Source of the DNA: Ottowia thiooxydans DSM 14619
GTDB taxonomy: Bacteria > Pseudomonadota > Gammaproteobacteria > Burkholderiales > Burkholderiaceae_C
Direction of reading: 5' to 3'
Assembly (NCBI RefSeq): GCF_000422885.1
Contig: NZ_KE383942.1
Location: 499,353-563,352 of the forward strand
Length of the DNA: 64,000 bases
Positions 16,616-24,324 of this stretch are shown in pieces. The position numbers and the translations under genes were made by a program. Each line of letters begins with the position of its first letter. Positions within the stretch are counted from its first letter, which is position 1. The notes beneath the pieces were generated by a model. The model ran no database searches. It had not been told where the DNA came from and was given only the letters and a program-made list of their open reading frames with translations.

Positions 16616-17340
16616 GATGTTGAGAATGAGGCTGTCCAGCCAGTTTTTCGATGGAAGTCAGGTTTGGCATCGGGATGATGCAAAGCCCAGTAGCTCAGGT
16701 GACCCTCCAGGAGGCTGTCGGACTTGGAAATCGCCGGCTGCAAATGGGCCGCAGCGGTCCATTTTTCACGGTCTTTTTGACCCATAGCTAGGCTATGGGC
16801 CTGCAAATCCCGTGAAAACTGTCCTCGCTGGCGCCCATTTTCGCTATCGGCGCTCCAAGTCCGACAGCCTCCTAGCGTCTCTATGACTGCTGACAAGCCG
16901 AGCTTGAGAGTTTGACCGGGTAGTGCTTCTGGCAGCGGCAGCCAGGCCTCAAGAGCAAGGGTTTGAGGCGAGAGCGACATCGCGATGGCTAGCGGTGCAG
17001 TCGGCACACCTGGCTCATGGCGCACACGCTCATCACTGAAGGCGTATGCAGCCCATTGCCCGGAGGGTGAAAGGTTGAATTCGCGGTAACCACTTTCGCC
17101 GGGCCGGTGGATGAAGGCTTCAAAGCAGGTGTGCCGCCAAAGGTCATCGGCCGCTTCAGGCCTTTTCACGGGCGGAGGTATGCGCAGTTGAGGGGTATCG
17201 CCTTGCAACAAGTACTGAACCAGCACGCCTGACTGTCCGTTCCGGGTTTGTGGATGCGCGGCGGCAGTCAATGCCTGCACCGCCCTGCAGGGTGTGAGCG
17301 GGTGCGCGCTGAGTGTATGAATGAGAGGCTGTGCCGTCAT
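16612..17340 (-). CDS. DOMON-like domain protein interrupted by an in-frame palindromic insert
   Basis: This 242-residue protein matches the bacterial DOMON-like family: LRIPPPVKRPEAADDLWRHTCFEAF, GYREFNLSPSGQWAAYAF and a final SYWALHHPDAKPDFH. Proteins of this family may bind a ligand such as haem or sugar; the function is unknown. Residues 157-211 (GGCRTWSADSENG through SKSDSLL) do not belong to the family. They are encoded exactly by a 165-bp palindromic repeat. Removing those 55 codons rejoins AVIETL to EGHLSYWAL, the expected continuous sequence. The frame is kept, so a protein with a foreign loop may be made, though its activity is uncertain. Confidence 0.78.
   Translation of the reverse strand: MTAQPLIHTLSAHPLTPCRAVQALTAAAHPQTRNGQSGVLVQYLLQGDTPQLRIPPPVKRPEAADDLWRHTCFEAFIHRPGESGYREFNLSPSGQWAAYAFSDERVRHEPGVPTAPLAIAMSLSPQTLALEAWLPLPEALPGQTLKLGLSAVIETLGGCRTWSADSENGRQRGQFSRDLQAHSLAMGQKDREKWTAAAHLQPAISKSDSLLEGHLSYWALHHPDAKPDFHRKTGWTASFSTS
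16709..16873. repeat. 165-bp palindromic (MITE/REP-like) element inside a gene
   Basis: The ends are perfect 20-bp inverted repeats, AGGAGGCTGTCGGACTTGGA (16709-16728) and its complement (16854-16873). The inside is an imperfect long hairpin with arms around CAAATGGGC and TTTTCACGG, centred on CCCATAGC-TAG-GCTATGGG (16781-16799). There is no coding capacity of its own. The length is exactly 55 codons and the element contains no stop in the host frame. It looks like a small non-autonomous mobile repeat; no transposase relative is in the window and no target duplication is evident. Confidence 0.8.
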
Positions 17341-17403
17341 GACCCGTATTTTGTCAGGGGCGAGGAGCCCATCTGAGTCTGTGCCCGTTCTTCAAGCGTC
17401 GTC

Positions 17404-17443
17404 ATGTCATCAATCCTTCATAAATATGACATTGTTCTGTCAA
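17404..17443 (+). promoter_or_regulatory. Tandem Pho box (PhoB-like binding site)
   Basis: Four 7-bp half-sites follow each other with an 11-bp period: ATGTCAT (17404), CCTTCAT (17415), ATGACAT (17426) and CTGTCAA (17437), with A/T-rich 4-bp spacers CAAT, AAAT and TGTT. This matches the PhoB consensus CTGTCATAAAT as tandem direct repeats. A plausible -10 (CAACAT, 17454-17459) lies about 10 bp downstream, where a PhoB-dependent promoter would have it, and 54 bp separate the box from the ATG of the first gene. It predicts phosphate-starvation control of the following operon. Confidence 0.75.
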
Positions 17444-17496
17444 GGCGCCGGGTCAACATCTGCAGCAATGGTGAATACCCCGCAAGGAGAAAGAAG

Positions 17497-18351
17497 ATGA
17501 AGGAACTACCCACACCGACCTTTGCATTGTCGCCCTCGGCGCACCCCGCAGCATTGCCTCGGGGGTCGCTTCATCAAAGCAGCCAAAGGGCGGTTGTGGA
17601 GCGGCCTGCAGATGGCGGCGGGCAAGGGATTCAAGTGGCCTGGGCGCGTCACCAAGATGAAGTAAGGCAAGCCCAGCGGCTGCGCTACGATGTTTTTGCA
17701 GGTGAAATGGGTGCTCGCCTTACCACCACGCTAGCTGGACATGATATCGATCTGTTCGACGATTTTTGTGAACACCTGCTGGTGCGCAGCGAGGCCACTC
17801 AGGAAGTGATTGGTACTTACCGGGTCCTCACGCCCGTTCAGGCCAGGCGTGTGGGCAGCACCTACAGCGATACCGAATTTGACCTCACACGCCTGCGCAC
17901 ATTGCGCCCGCGCATGGTGGAGTTGGGCCGCAGTTGCGTTCACCCGGATCATCGTCACGGTGGCGTCATCATGGCTCTGTGGGGAGCGCTGGCCGAATTC
18001 ATGGTGCGCAACCAACTTGACACGATGATTGGCTGCGCCAGCATCCCCATGCTGCACGGCGGCGCCGTGAGCGGAGACGTGGCGGCCAGTATCTGGCGGC
18101 AGGTCAGCTCCACCCACATGGCGCCTATAGAGTGGCATGTGCGCCCGCGTCTGGCATTGCCTGTGGAACGCCTTGACGGTAGCCTCCAGGTGGAACCGCC
18201 AGCCTTGATTCGCGGCTATCTCCGTCTGGGCGCCAAAGTGCTGGGGCCACCGGCCTGGGATCCGGATTTCAACACCGCCGATCTGCCCATGCTCATGCGC
18301 ATCGCTGATTTGCCGGCGCGCTATCGCAAGCACTTTCTGGGATCCACCTGA
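17497..18351 (+). CDS. OlsB-like N-acyltransferase (GNAT fold)
   Basis: The protein has about 284 residues from the ATG at 17497, preceded by AAGGAGAAAG; an upstream in-frame ATG at 17404 lies inside the Pho box and is rejected. Family features in order are LRYDVFAGEMGA (about residue 65), DDFCEHLLVR, VIGTYRVL, MVELGRSCVHPDHR, ALWGALAEF, GCASIPML and ALIRGYLRLGAKV. The last is typical of OlsB, which adds a 3-hydroxyacyl chain to ornithine to make lyso-ornithine lipid. The partner O-acyltransferase OlsA is not adjacent. Related GNAT proteins make other acyl-amino acids, so the acceptor is not proven. It leads an operon with a PlcP-like phosphoesterase and a glycosyltransferase. Confidence 0.78.
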   Translation: MKELPTPTFALSPSAHPAALPRGSLHQSSQRAVVERPADGGGQGIQVAWARHQDEVRQAQRLRYDVFAGEMGARLTTTLAGHDIDLFDDFCEHLLVRSEATQEVIGTYRVLTPVQARRVGSTYSDTEFDLTRLRTLRPRMVELGRSCVHPDHRHGGVIMALWGALAEFMVRNQLDTMIGCASIPMLHGGAVSGDVAASIWRQVSSTHMAPIEWHVRPRLALPVERLDGSLQVEPPALIRGYLRLGAKVLGPPAWDPDFNTADLPMLMRIADLPARYRKHFLGST

Positions 18352-18353
18352 TC

Positions 18354-19331
18354 ATGGTCGTGCCAACCCATCCACACTTTGGACAGATGCTGCGCGATCA
18401 AAGCCAGTGGCTTGATTCGCCTCCATCCAGTTCCGGTATGCCGGCAGCATTCTTGATGGACCGTGGACCAGCCTTTGCGGCGCTACAGGGCGCTGGGGGT
18501 GGGGGAGATGACGAGGCTGCGGAGCCCACTTCTCCTGAAATGGCGCGCTACCGCGCCATTTTTATTTCAGATCTTCACCTGGGAACGCCGGGTTGCCAGG
18601 CCGGGCCCTTGCTGGACTTTCTGAAAGACCACACCAGCCAGACACTCTATCTTGTGGGCGACATCATCGACGGCTGGCAATTGCGCCGGCGCTGGTACTG
18701 GCCTCAGTTGCACAACGACGTCGTGCAAAAACTTCTGCGCCGCGCGCGCAAGGGTTGCCGGGTGGTTTTCGTTCCGGGCAATCATGATGAGTTCGCTCGC
18801 GCCTTCGTGGGTTTGAACTTTGGTGGCATCGAAGTGCTGGAAGATACCGTACACGTTACCGCAGATGGAAAACGCCTTTGGGTTACGCACGGCGACTATT
18901 TCGATGGCGTGATCCAGTGCGCCAAGTGGCTGGCCTATGTGGGCGACTACGCCTACGAGTTCACGCTGCGGGTGAACCGGCATTTCAACAGCTTGCGAGC
19001 TCGCCTGGGACTGCCTTATTGGTCGCTATCGAGCTACCTCAAGCACAAGGTGAAGAAGGCGGTGAACTACGTCAGCGATTTTGAGTCGGCGGTGGCTGCA
19101 GAGGCCAGGCGGCTTGGCCTGGATGGTGTGGTTTGCGGCCATATTCACCACGCCGAGATCCGCAGCATCAACGGCACGCTTTATTGCAACGATGGAGATT
19201 GGGTGGAAAGCCGCAGCGCTTTGGTGGAACACCACGATGGCCGGCTGGAACTGATCTACTGGCAGCCTACGCCGGAGCCGGCTGCCTCCACACAACAGGT
19301 GCCAGCACCCACCGAGGCGGAACACGCATGA
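18354..19331 (+). CDS. PlcP-like metallophosphoesterase (LpxH-related)
   Basis: This calcineurin-type phosphoesterase has all metal motifs: FISDLHLG (D, H), LVGDIIDGW (D), VPGNHDE (N, H), VTHGDYFDG (H) and CGHIHHAEI (GHxH). The segment RRRWYWPQLHNDVVQKLLRRARKG and the closing NDGDWVESRSALVEHHDG match the clade usually annotated as UDP-2,3-diacylglucosamine diphosphatase. That clade contains the phosphate-starvation phospholipase C PlcP of Sinorhizobium. The first 60 residues are poorly conserved, so the true start may be the in-frame ATG before ARYRAIFISDLHLG. It lies 2 bp after the OlsB-like gene and overlaps the glycosyltransferase by ATGA. Expected role: cleaving phospholipids to diacylglycerol so the phosphate can be reused; an LpxH activity remains possible. 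Confidence 0.78.
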   Translation: MVVPTHPHFGQMLRDQSQWLDSPPSSSGMPAAFLMDRGPAFAALQGAGGGGDDEAAEPTSPEMARYRAIFISDLHLGTPGCQAGPLLDFLKDHTSQTLYLVGDIIDGWQLRRRWYWPQLHNDVVQKLLRRARKGCRVVFVPGNHDEFARAFVGLNFGGIEVLEDTVHVTADGKRLWVTHGDYFDGVIQCAKWLAYVGDYAYEFTLRVNRHFNSLRARLGLPYWSLSSYLKHKVKKAVNYVSDFESAVAAEARRLGLDGVVCGHIHHAEIRSINGTLYCNDGDWVESRSALVEHHDGRLELIYWQPTPEPAASTQQVPAPTEAEHA

Positions 19332-20383
19332 AGCTCGCACTCATCACCGATGCATGGTTGCCGCAAGTCAACGGCGTGGTGACCACGCTGGTCGAGCTGG
19401 TGCACGGATTGCAAGCCAGAGGCGATACGGTAGATGTCATCGAACCAGGCTTGTTTCGCACCAGGCCTTGCCCTGGCTATGCCGGCATTGATCTCGCGAT
19501 ACGTCCGGGCCGGGCACTTGCCCGTATGCTGGATGAAGCGCAGCCTGATGCGGTCCACATTGCCACCGAAGGCCCGCTGGGTTGGGCCGCGCGACGCTAC
19601 TGCCTGCGCCACGGCCTGGCATTCACAACGGCGTTTCACACCAAGTTCCCGGAAATCCTGAATGCGGCGGTGAAGGTGCCCTTGTGGTTGGGATATGCGC
19701 TGTTTCGCCATTTTCATCGGCCTTCGGCAGGCGTCATGGTGCCTACGCGCGGTGTGGCGGATATGTTGGCCACGCGCGGCTTCCGCAACCTTCGCTACTG
19801 GACGCATGGGGTCGATACGAACCTATTTGCCTTCTCCCCTCAGTCGGGTGAGTATCCGCCGTTGGGGCACCTGGCTCGGCCAGTTCACTTGTTTGTTGGC
19901 CGGGTGTCCTACGAGAAGAACATTGAAGCCTTTCTTCAACTCGATCTGCCCGGCACCAAGGTGGTTTGCGGGGTGGGTCCTATTGAAGAGCGGTTGCGCG
20001 AGCGCTTTCCGCAGGTGTGCTGGCTGGGTGTGTTGCCGCGCGAAGAGTTGTCGCGCGTCTATGCGGCCGCAGACGTCTTTGTTTTCCCTAGCCGCGCAGA
20101 CACGTTTGGCCTGGTGATGCTTGAAGCCATGGCCACAGGTACTCCGGTGGCAGCCTTTCCGGTGGATGGCCCCCTGGAGGTGCTGGCCGCTGTGCCGGGC
20201 CAGCCGTGCGGTGGTTTCATGCATGTTGACTTGGCCCAGGCTGTAAGCGCCGCCCTGGAAATTCCGCGAGAAGACGCCAGAGCCCATGCGCTGCGCTTCG
20301 ACTGGAATCAAGCCGCACTGCTTTTTGCTAGCTTTTTAGTACCTGCGCGCACCAACGCCCCTGCGTTAAAGCCCGCCTCGTGA
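19328..20383 (+). CDS. GT4 glycosyltransferase, Agt-like
   Basis: This retaining glycosyltransferase of family GT4 has about 351 residues. The N-terminal Rossmann domain starts LALITDAWLPQVNGVVTTL; the acceptor side has TAFHTKFPE and the nucleotide-sugar site has VGRVSYEKNIEAFL, ADVFVFPSRADTFGLVMLEAMATGTPVAAF (ESR/EX7E-type loop). The ATG at 19328 overlaps the phosphoesterase stop; a longer frame from 19133 lies inside that gene and is rejected. In alphaproteobacteria and marine bacteria a GT4 enzyme (Agt) next to plcP glycosylates diacylglycerol during phosphate starvation. The same pairing here suggests glycolipid synthesis. The sugar donor cannot be told. Confidence 0.82.
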   Translation: MKLALITDAWLPQVNGVVTTLVELVHGLQARGDTVDVIEPGLFRTRPCPGYAGIDLAIRPGRALARMLDEAQPDAVHIATEGPLGWAARRYCLRHGLAFTTAFHTKFPEILNAAVKVPLWLGYALFRHFHRPSAGVMVPTRGVADMLATRGFRNLRYWTHGVDTNLFAFSPQSGEYPPLGHLARPVHLFVGRVSYEKNIEAFLQLDLPGTKVVCGVGPIEERLRERFPQVCWLGVLPREELSRVYAAADVFVFPSRADTFGLVMLEAMATGTPVAAFPVDGPLEVLAAVPGQPCGGFMHVDLAQAVSAALEIPREDARAHALRFDWNQAALLFASFLVPARTNAPALKPAS

Positions 20384-20415
20384 TACAACGTCAAACGATC
20401 TAATCTATTTCTTCG

Positions 20416-22494
20416 ATGCCTCCGTCAGCTTCTGATTTGCCAGCCGTTTTGCAGAAATATCCGCTGCAAGACCGTGACCTGAGTATTCTCGCGTTCAACC
20501 ATCGCGTCATGCATTGGGCCGAGCGCCCTGATGTGCCCTTGCTTGAGAGATTGCGTTATCTGTGCATCGTCTCTTCCAATCTCGATGAGTTCTTTGAGGT
20601 GCGAGCGGAGTCTCATATCTCGGCCTGGCGAGAAACTTCCAGAGTCGATGCAGGCCTGCGCGATATGCTGGATGTCGCGCACGCCCTGGTAGAGCGGCAA
20701 TATGCCATTTTCAATGGTTCGCTGATGCGGGCGCTGGGTGAAAAAAAGGTGCGAATCCTGTCCCACCTGGATCGCAATGAGGCGCAGCGGCGTTGGGTGC
20801 GTGATCTTTTCCTGCGGGAAGTGAAGCCGCTGCTGGTACCGGTAGCGCTTGATCCGGCACATCCGTTTCCTCAGGTGGCCAATAAGTCTTTGAACTTCAT
20901 CGTTCAACTCAAGGGCAAGGACGCCTTTGGCCGTAGCAATGAGATCGCTATTGTGAAAGTGCCGCGCGTGCTGCCGCGCGTGCTTCGCATGCCAGAGAAA
21001 GTCGCTGGGGGAGAGACGCTTTTTGTCATGCTCTCCAGCGTCATCCGTGCGCACCTGGCGGAGTTGTTCCCCGGGCGCGAGGTGGGGGAGTTTTCTCATT
21101 TTCGTGTCACCCGGCACTCGGATCTCTGGGTGGACGAGGAAGAAGTCAAGAACCTGCGTACTGCGCTTCAGCAAGGCCTGCATCAACGCCACTATGGCGA
21201 GGCTGTGCGGCTGGAGGTGTCTTCGGCCTGTTCGGATGAGCTGGCGCAGTTTCTTCTCCGGCAATTCAAGCTGCCCCCAGAGGCGATGTTCAGAGTGCAA
21301 GGCCCAGTGAATCTGGTGCGCCTGCAGCAGTTGATCCAACTCGTGGACGCACCAGAGTGGCTTTTCCCACCTTACCAGCCCAGCTATCCGGCGCAGCTCA
21401 AAGTGGCTGCAGGAGAATCGGTGTTTGATCGTCTGCGCAGTGGTGATGCGTTGATTCATCAGCCGTTCGAAAGCTTTGACGGTGTGATCGACTTTCTTCG
21501 CCAAGCAGTTCACGACCCGGCCGTTTTAGCTATCAAACAAACCATCTATCGCACTGGCAATGACAGTCGAATGATGGATCTGTTGATCGAGGCTCAGCGG
21601 CGCGGAAAAGAAGTGACTGCGGTGGTCGAGCTCAAGGCTCGATTCGATGAAGAAGCCAACATCAACTGGGCAGAGCACCTGGAGCGAACCGGCGCGCAGG
21701 TGGTTTATGGCGTGGTTGGACTCAAAACGCACGCCAAGATGCTCCTGGTGACTCGGCGGGAGGGGCGAAACCTGCGGCGCTACGGGCACCTCTCCACCGG
21801 GAATTACAACCCGCGGACGGCCTCTCTCTACACCGATCTGAGTTATCTCACCGCTGATGCACGCCTCACGGCTGATATGGAGCAGCTTTTCGTGCACCTG
21901 GCCAGCCATAGCCGGCTACCACGGATGCAGCGCATGCTTTTGGCGCCATTTACTCTGCACAAGCGCATGATTGGCAAGATTCGGCAAGTCGGCGAGGCAG
22001 CCCGACGCGGCCAGCCAGCACGCATTGTTGCCAAGATGAACGCCTTGACCGATCAAGCCCTGATTGAGGCCTTGCTCGTCGCCGGGGACGCCGGGGCGCA
22101 GATTGATCTCATCGTCCGAGGCGCTTGCATGTTGCCTGCGCATCTGACACAAAACATCCGTGTTCGCAGCATCATCGGGCGCTTCCTTGAGCATTCTCGG
22201 GTTTTCTATTTTCTGGCGGATGAGAAAGAAGAGCTCTGGCTGTCCAGTGCGGACTGGATGAACCGCAATATGCTGCGCCGGGTGGAAACAGCATGGCCGG
22301 TCACGGACCCGGCGCTGCGCCAACGTATCGTGGATGAATGCTTGGTCGCATGCTTGCATGATGCCCGCGATGCGTGGGTCATGGGGGAGGGCGGCAAGTA
22401 CCGCCTGGTGGTGCCTGAAGGCGGCGTTCCAGGGCATGGATCGCAAGACGCATTGATGGCGCGCTACGCAGCGCATCGAGGGAGTACAAAATAA
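20416..22494 (+). CDS. ppk1: Polyphosphate kinase 1
   Basis: This 692-residue enzyme transfers the gamma phosphate of ATP to a growing polyphosphate chain. The N domain (LQDRDLSILAFNHRVMHWA, SSNLDEFFEVRAE) is followed by the head domain and the two catalytic C domains. KTHAKMLLV gives His439 and YGHLSTGNYNPRTA gives His458, the counterparts of E. coli His435 and the autophosphorylated His454. The gene lies 32 bp after the glycosyltransferase on the same strand, so it probably shares the Pho-regulated transcript. It overlaps sixA by one base. ppk1 belongs to the Pho regulon in many bacteria. Confidence 0.95.
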   Translation: MPPSASDLPAVLQKYPLQDRDLSILAFNHRVMHWAERPDVPLLERLRYLCIVSSNLDEFFEVRAESHISAWRETSRVDAGLRDMLDVAHALVERQYAIFNGSLMRALGEKKVRILSHLDRNEAQRRWVRDLFLREVKPLLVPVALDPAHPFPQVANKSLNFIVQLKGKDAFGRSNEIAIVKVPRVLPRVLRMPEKVAGGETLFVMLSSVIRAHLAELFPGREVGEFSHFRVTRHSDLWVDEEEVKNLRTALQQGLHQRHYGEAVRLEVSSACSDELAQFLLRQFKLPPEAMFRVQGPVNLVRLQQLIQLVDAPEWLFPPYQPSYPAQLKVAAGESVFDRLRSGDALIHQPFESFDGVIDFLRQAVHDPAVLAIKQTIYRTGNDSRMMDLLIEAQRRGKEVTAVVELKARFDEEANINWAEHLERTGAQVVYGVVGLKTHAKMLLVTRREGRNLRRYGHLSTGNYNPRTASLYTDLSYLTADARLTADMEQLFVHLASHSRLPRMQRMLLAPFTLHKRMIGKIRQVGEAARRGQPARIVAKMNALTDQALIEALLVAGDAGAQIDLIVRGACMLPAHLTQNIRVRSIIGRFLEHSRVFYFLADEKEELWLSSADWMNRNMLRRVETAWPVTDPALRQRIVDECLVACLHDARDAWVMGEGGKYRLVVPEGGVPGHGSQDALMARYAAHRGSTK

Positions 22495-22955
22495 TGGACC
22501 TGATCCTGTGGCGCCATGCAGAGGCGCAAGAGCCCGAGGGCGATATGACCGATCTCGAGCGCCCCCTGACACGCCGGGGCGACAAACAGGCTGCACGAAT
22601 GGCCGCCTGGCTCGATCGGCAGCTTCCCGAAGGCACTCGTATTCTGTGCAGCCCTGCTGTTCGTACGGAGCAGACCGTGCGGGCGCTGGCCAGAAAATAC
22701 AAAATTCACGATGAATTGCGCCCCGGTGCATCTCCTGAGCAACTGCTGCAATTGGCGGGCTGGCCAAGTGCTAAAGCGCCCGTATTGATCGTGGGCCATC
22801 AACCTACACTTGGTGAGACCATCTCCCGCTTGCTGCAACTGACCGAACCCGAATGCTCGGTCAAAAAAGGCGCTGTCTGGTGGCTGCGCAGTCGCGAGCG
22901 AGAGACAGCCCAGCAGACGGTGGTGGTGACGGTGCAAACGGCGGAATTGCTGTGA
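22494..22955 (+). CDS. sixA: SixA-type phosphohistidine phosphatase
   Basis: This 153-residue histidine-phosphatase-superfamily protein begins directly with the catalytic RHAE motif (R7, H8, E10). The second histidine is in VGHQPTLGE (H102), and ERPLTRRGDKQA is the usual SixA segment. SixA removes phosphate from phosphohistidine on signalling or phosphotransferase proteins. The ATG shares a base with the TAA of ppk1, so the two are translationally coupled. Since PPK1 works through a phosphohistidine, a functional link is possible but not shown. Confidence 0.88.
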   Translation: MDLILWRHAEAQEPEGDMTDLERPLTRRGDKQAARMAAWLDRQLPEGTRILCSPAVRTEQTVRALARKYKIHDELRPGASPEQLLQLAGWPSAKAPVLIVGHQPTLGETISRLLQLTEPECSVKKGAVWWLRSRERETAQQTVVVTVQTAELL

Positions 22956-23005
22956 CTACTCTCTTGATCCACGGTTGATCCGCTCCACGCATCGCTGATC
23001 AAATT

Positions 23006-23419
23006 TCAATCGCTTTTGGTTCCCAGCACCAATTGCGTTTGAGTGACCAGCGCGCAGAGCTTGCCTTCGGCGGATCGGATACTGGTCTGCCACACCTGAG
23101 TCGTACGGCCGCGGTGAAGTGCAATGGCTTCACCGGTCACCACGGAGTTGAGCTTGGCCGCTCCGATGAATTTGGTACTCGAATCCGTGGTGGTGGTGGT
23201 TTGGCCTTTCCCAAGATTCATGAAGGTTCCCACCGCGCCCAGTGTATCGGCGAAGGCCATGTATGCGCCTCCATGGAGGATGCCTCCAGCGGTACAGAGA
23301 TCGGATCGCACCGTCAATTCCGCGAGAACGCGCTCGCCTGTGGCCTCAATCAGCCGAACACCCATAAGGCCCGGAAACAGTGGATCAAGGATGTGTTGAA
23401 CATCACTAAGTACCAGCAC
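23006..23419 (-). CDS. PaaI-family hotdog thioesterase
   Basis: This 137-residue single hotdog-fold protein has CTAGGILHGGAYMAFADTLGAVG near residues 42-64, the HGG segment and following catalytic acidic residue of PaaI-type acyl-CoA thioesterases. A beta sheet (TKFIGAAKLNSVVTGEAIALHRGRTTQVWQTSI) follows. It hydrolyses acyl- or aryl-CoA; the substrate is unknown. It converges on sixA with a 50-bp gap and is divergent from the CHRD lipoprotein gene. Confidence 0.88.
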   Translation of the reverse strand: MLVLSDVQHILDPLFPGLMGVRLIEATGERVLAELTVRSDLCTAGGILHGGAYMAFADTLGAVGTFMNLGKGQTTTTTDSSTKFIGAAKLNSVVTGEAIALHRGRTTQVWQTSIRSAEGKLCALVTQTQLVLGTKSD

Positions 23420-23567
23420 GATAATCCTCCTTCAGCATAGAACGTATTTACTATCTACTCGGGGGCGTGTGAAGTCGCATGGTTGGCTTTGCATGTTTCC
23501 CTACAATTTCGACTTTCGCCCATAGTTGACGTATCAGGCGTCACGTATCGATCATAAGGAGTCCGCC

Positions 23568-24239
23568 ATGCCCATGACAACTGCTTCGCGTCCTTCGCGT
23601 CATGCCCTGGCCGTGCTTGCCGCCGCGTGCCTGGCCAGCGCCTGCGCCTCGGTTGACCTCAGCAAGCGCTACGATCCACCTCCCCTGCGCCTGCCGCAGC
23701 CGATTCCATCCCAGCAACCCCCGATATCGCCGACCGGGGTGCAGCCACAACCCATTTCTGGGGTGCAACCTGTGCCGCAGGCGTTGCCGCCTATCGGCGC
23801 CGTACAGCCGCAGCCCCAATCTCCGCCACCGGCCCCTGTGGATTCCACGGTTGTTGCGCCAGTGCGCCCCGATACACATCTTGTAACCCTCACCGGACAG
23901 CTGGATGGCATGAGCGTCATACCCGCCACGCGCAGCAACGGGAGCGGCCAGCTTGATGCTCTGTACGACTCGAGCACCCGCACCTTGCGCTGGAAGACCT
24001 CCTGGACCGGTCTCTCGGGTGCCATTACGGCAGTGCAATTTCATGGCCCGGCAGACCCAGGCCAATCAGCGCCAGCATCCATGATCTGGCCCGGCCCCTT
24101 CGGCCCGCGCTACGAAGGACGCGCCACTTTGACCCCGCAGCAAGCCGTAGACCTGATGGACGGGCGTTGGTATGTCAACGTGATGACCAGCGCCTATCCC
24201 GCAGGGGAAGTACGGGCCCAATTGCGTATCGTCAGGTGA
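23568..24239 (+). CDS. CHRD-domain lipoprotein
   Basis: The protein has about 223 residues from the ATG at 23568, with AAGGA upstream. A signal peptide ends at LASAC, an imperfect lipobox. A Pro/Gln-rich linker follows (residues about 35-105), then a CHRD domain: VTLTGQLDGMSVIPATRSNGSGQLDALYD, LRWKTSWTGLSGAITAVQFHGPA and WYVNVMTSAYPAGEVRAQL. CHRD domains occur in chordin and in bacterial exported proteins of unknown role. A paralog with the same layout lies about 6 kb downstream. No operon partner is clear. A cell-envelope location is likely; the function is unknown. Confidence 0.82.
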   Translation: MPMTTASRPSRHALAVLAAACLASACASVDLSKRYDPPPLRLPQPIPSQQPPISPTGVQPQPISGVQPVPQALPPIGAVQPQPQSPPPAPVDSTVVAPVRPDTHLVTLTGQLDGMSVIPATRSNGSGQLDALYDSSTRTLRWKTSWTGLSGAITAVQFHGPADPGQSAPASMIWPGPFGPRYEGRATLTPQQAVDLMDGRWYVNVMTSAYPAGEVRAQLRIVR

Positions 24240-24251
24240 GGTTTATGTTTG

Positions 24252-24267
24252 GAGCGTAAAAACGCTC
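24252..24267. terminator. Stem-loop between convergent genes
   Basis: GAGCGT-AAAA-ACGCTC is a perfect 6-bp stem 12 bp after the CHRD lipoprotein stop and before the end of the convergent LuxR gene. It is a plausible bidirectional terminator; there is no strong T-run. Confidence 0.5.
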
Positions 24268-24324
24268 TAAACGCCGCAAGCCAAACGAGTCACAGGCCCC
24301 AAGGGGAACAGAACCCGGATGGCC

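Noticed and set aside
17404-17496. Upstream start for the OlsB-like gene
   Set aside because: This ATG is part of the Pho box, has no ribosome site and adds residues unlike the family.
20425-21513. Long antisense open frame opposite ppk1
   Set aside because: The composition is typical of a high-GC shadow frame and the sense strand is clearly PPK1.
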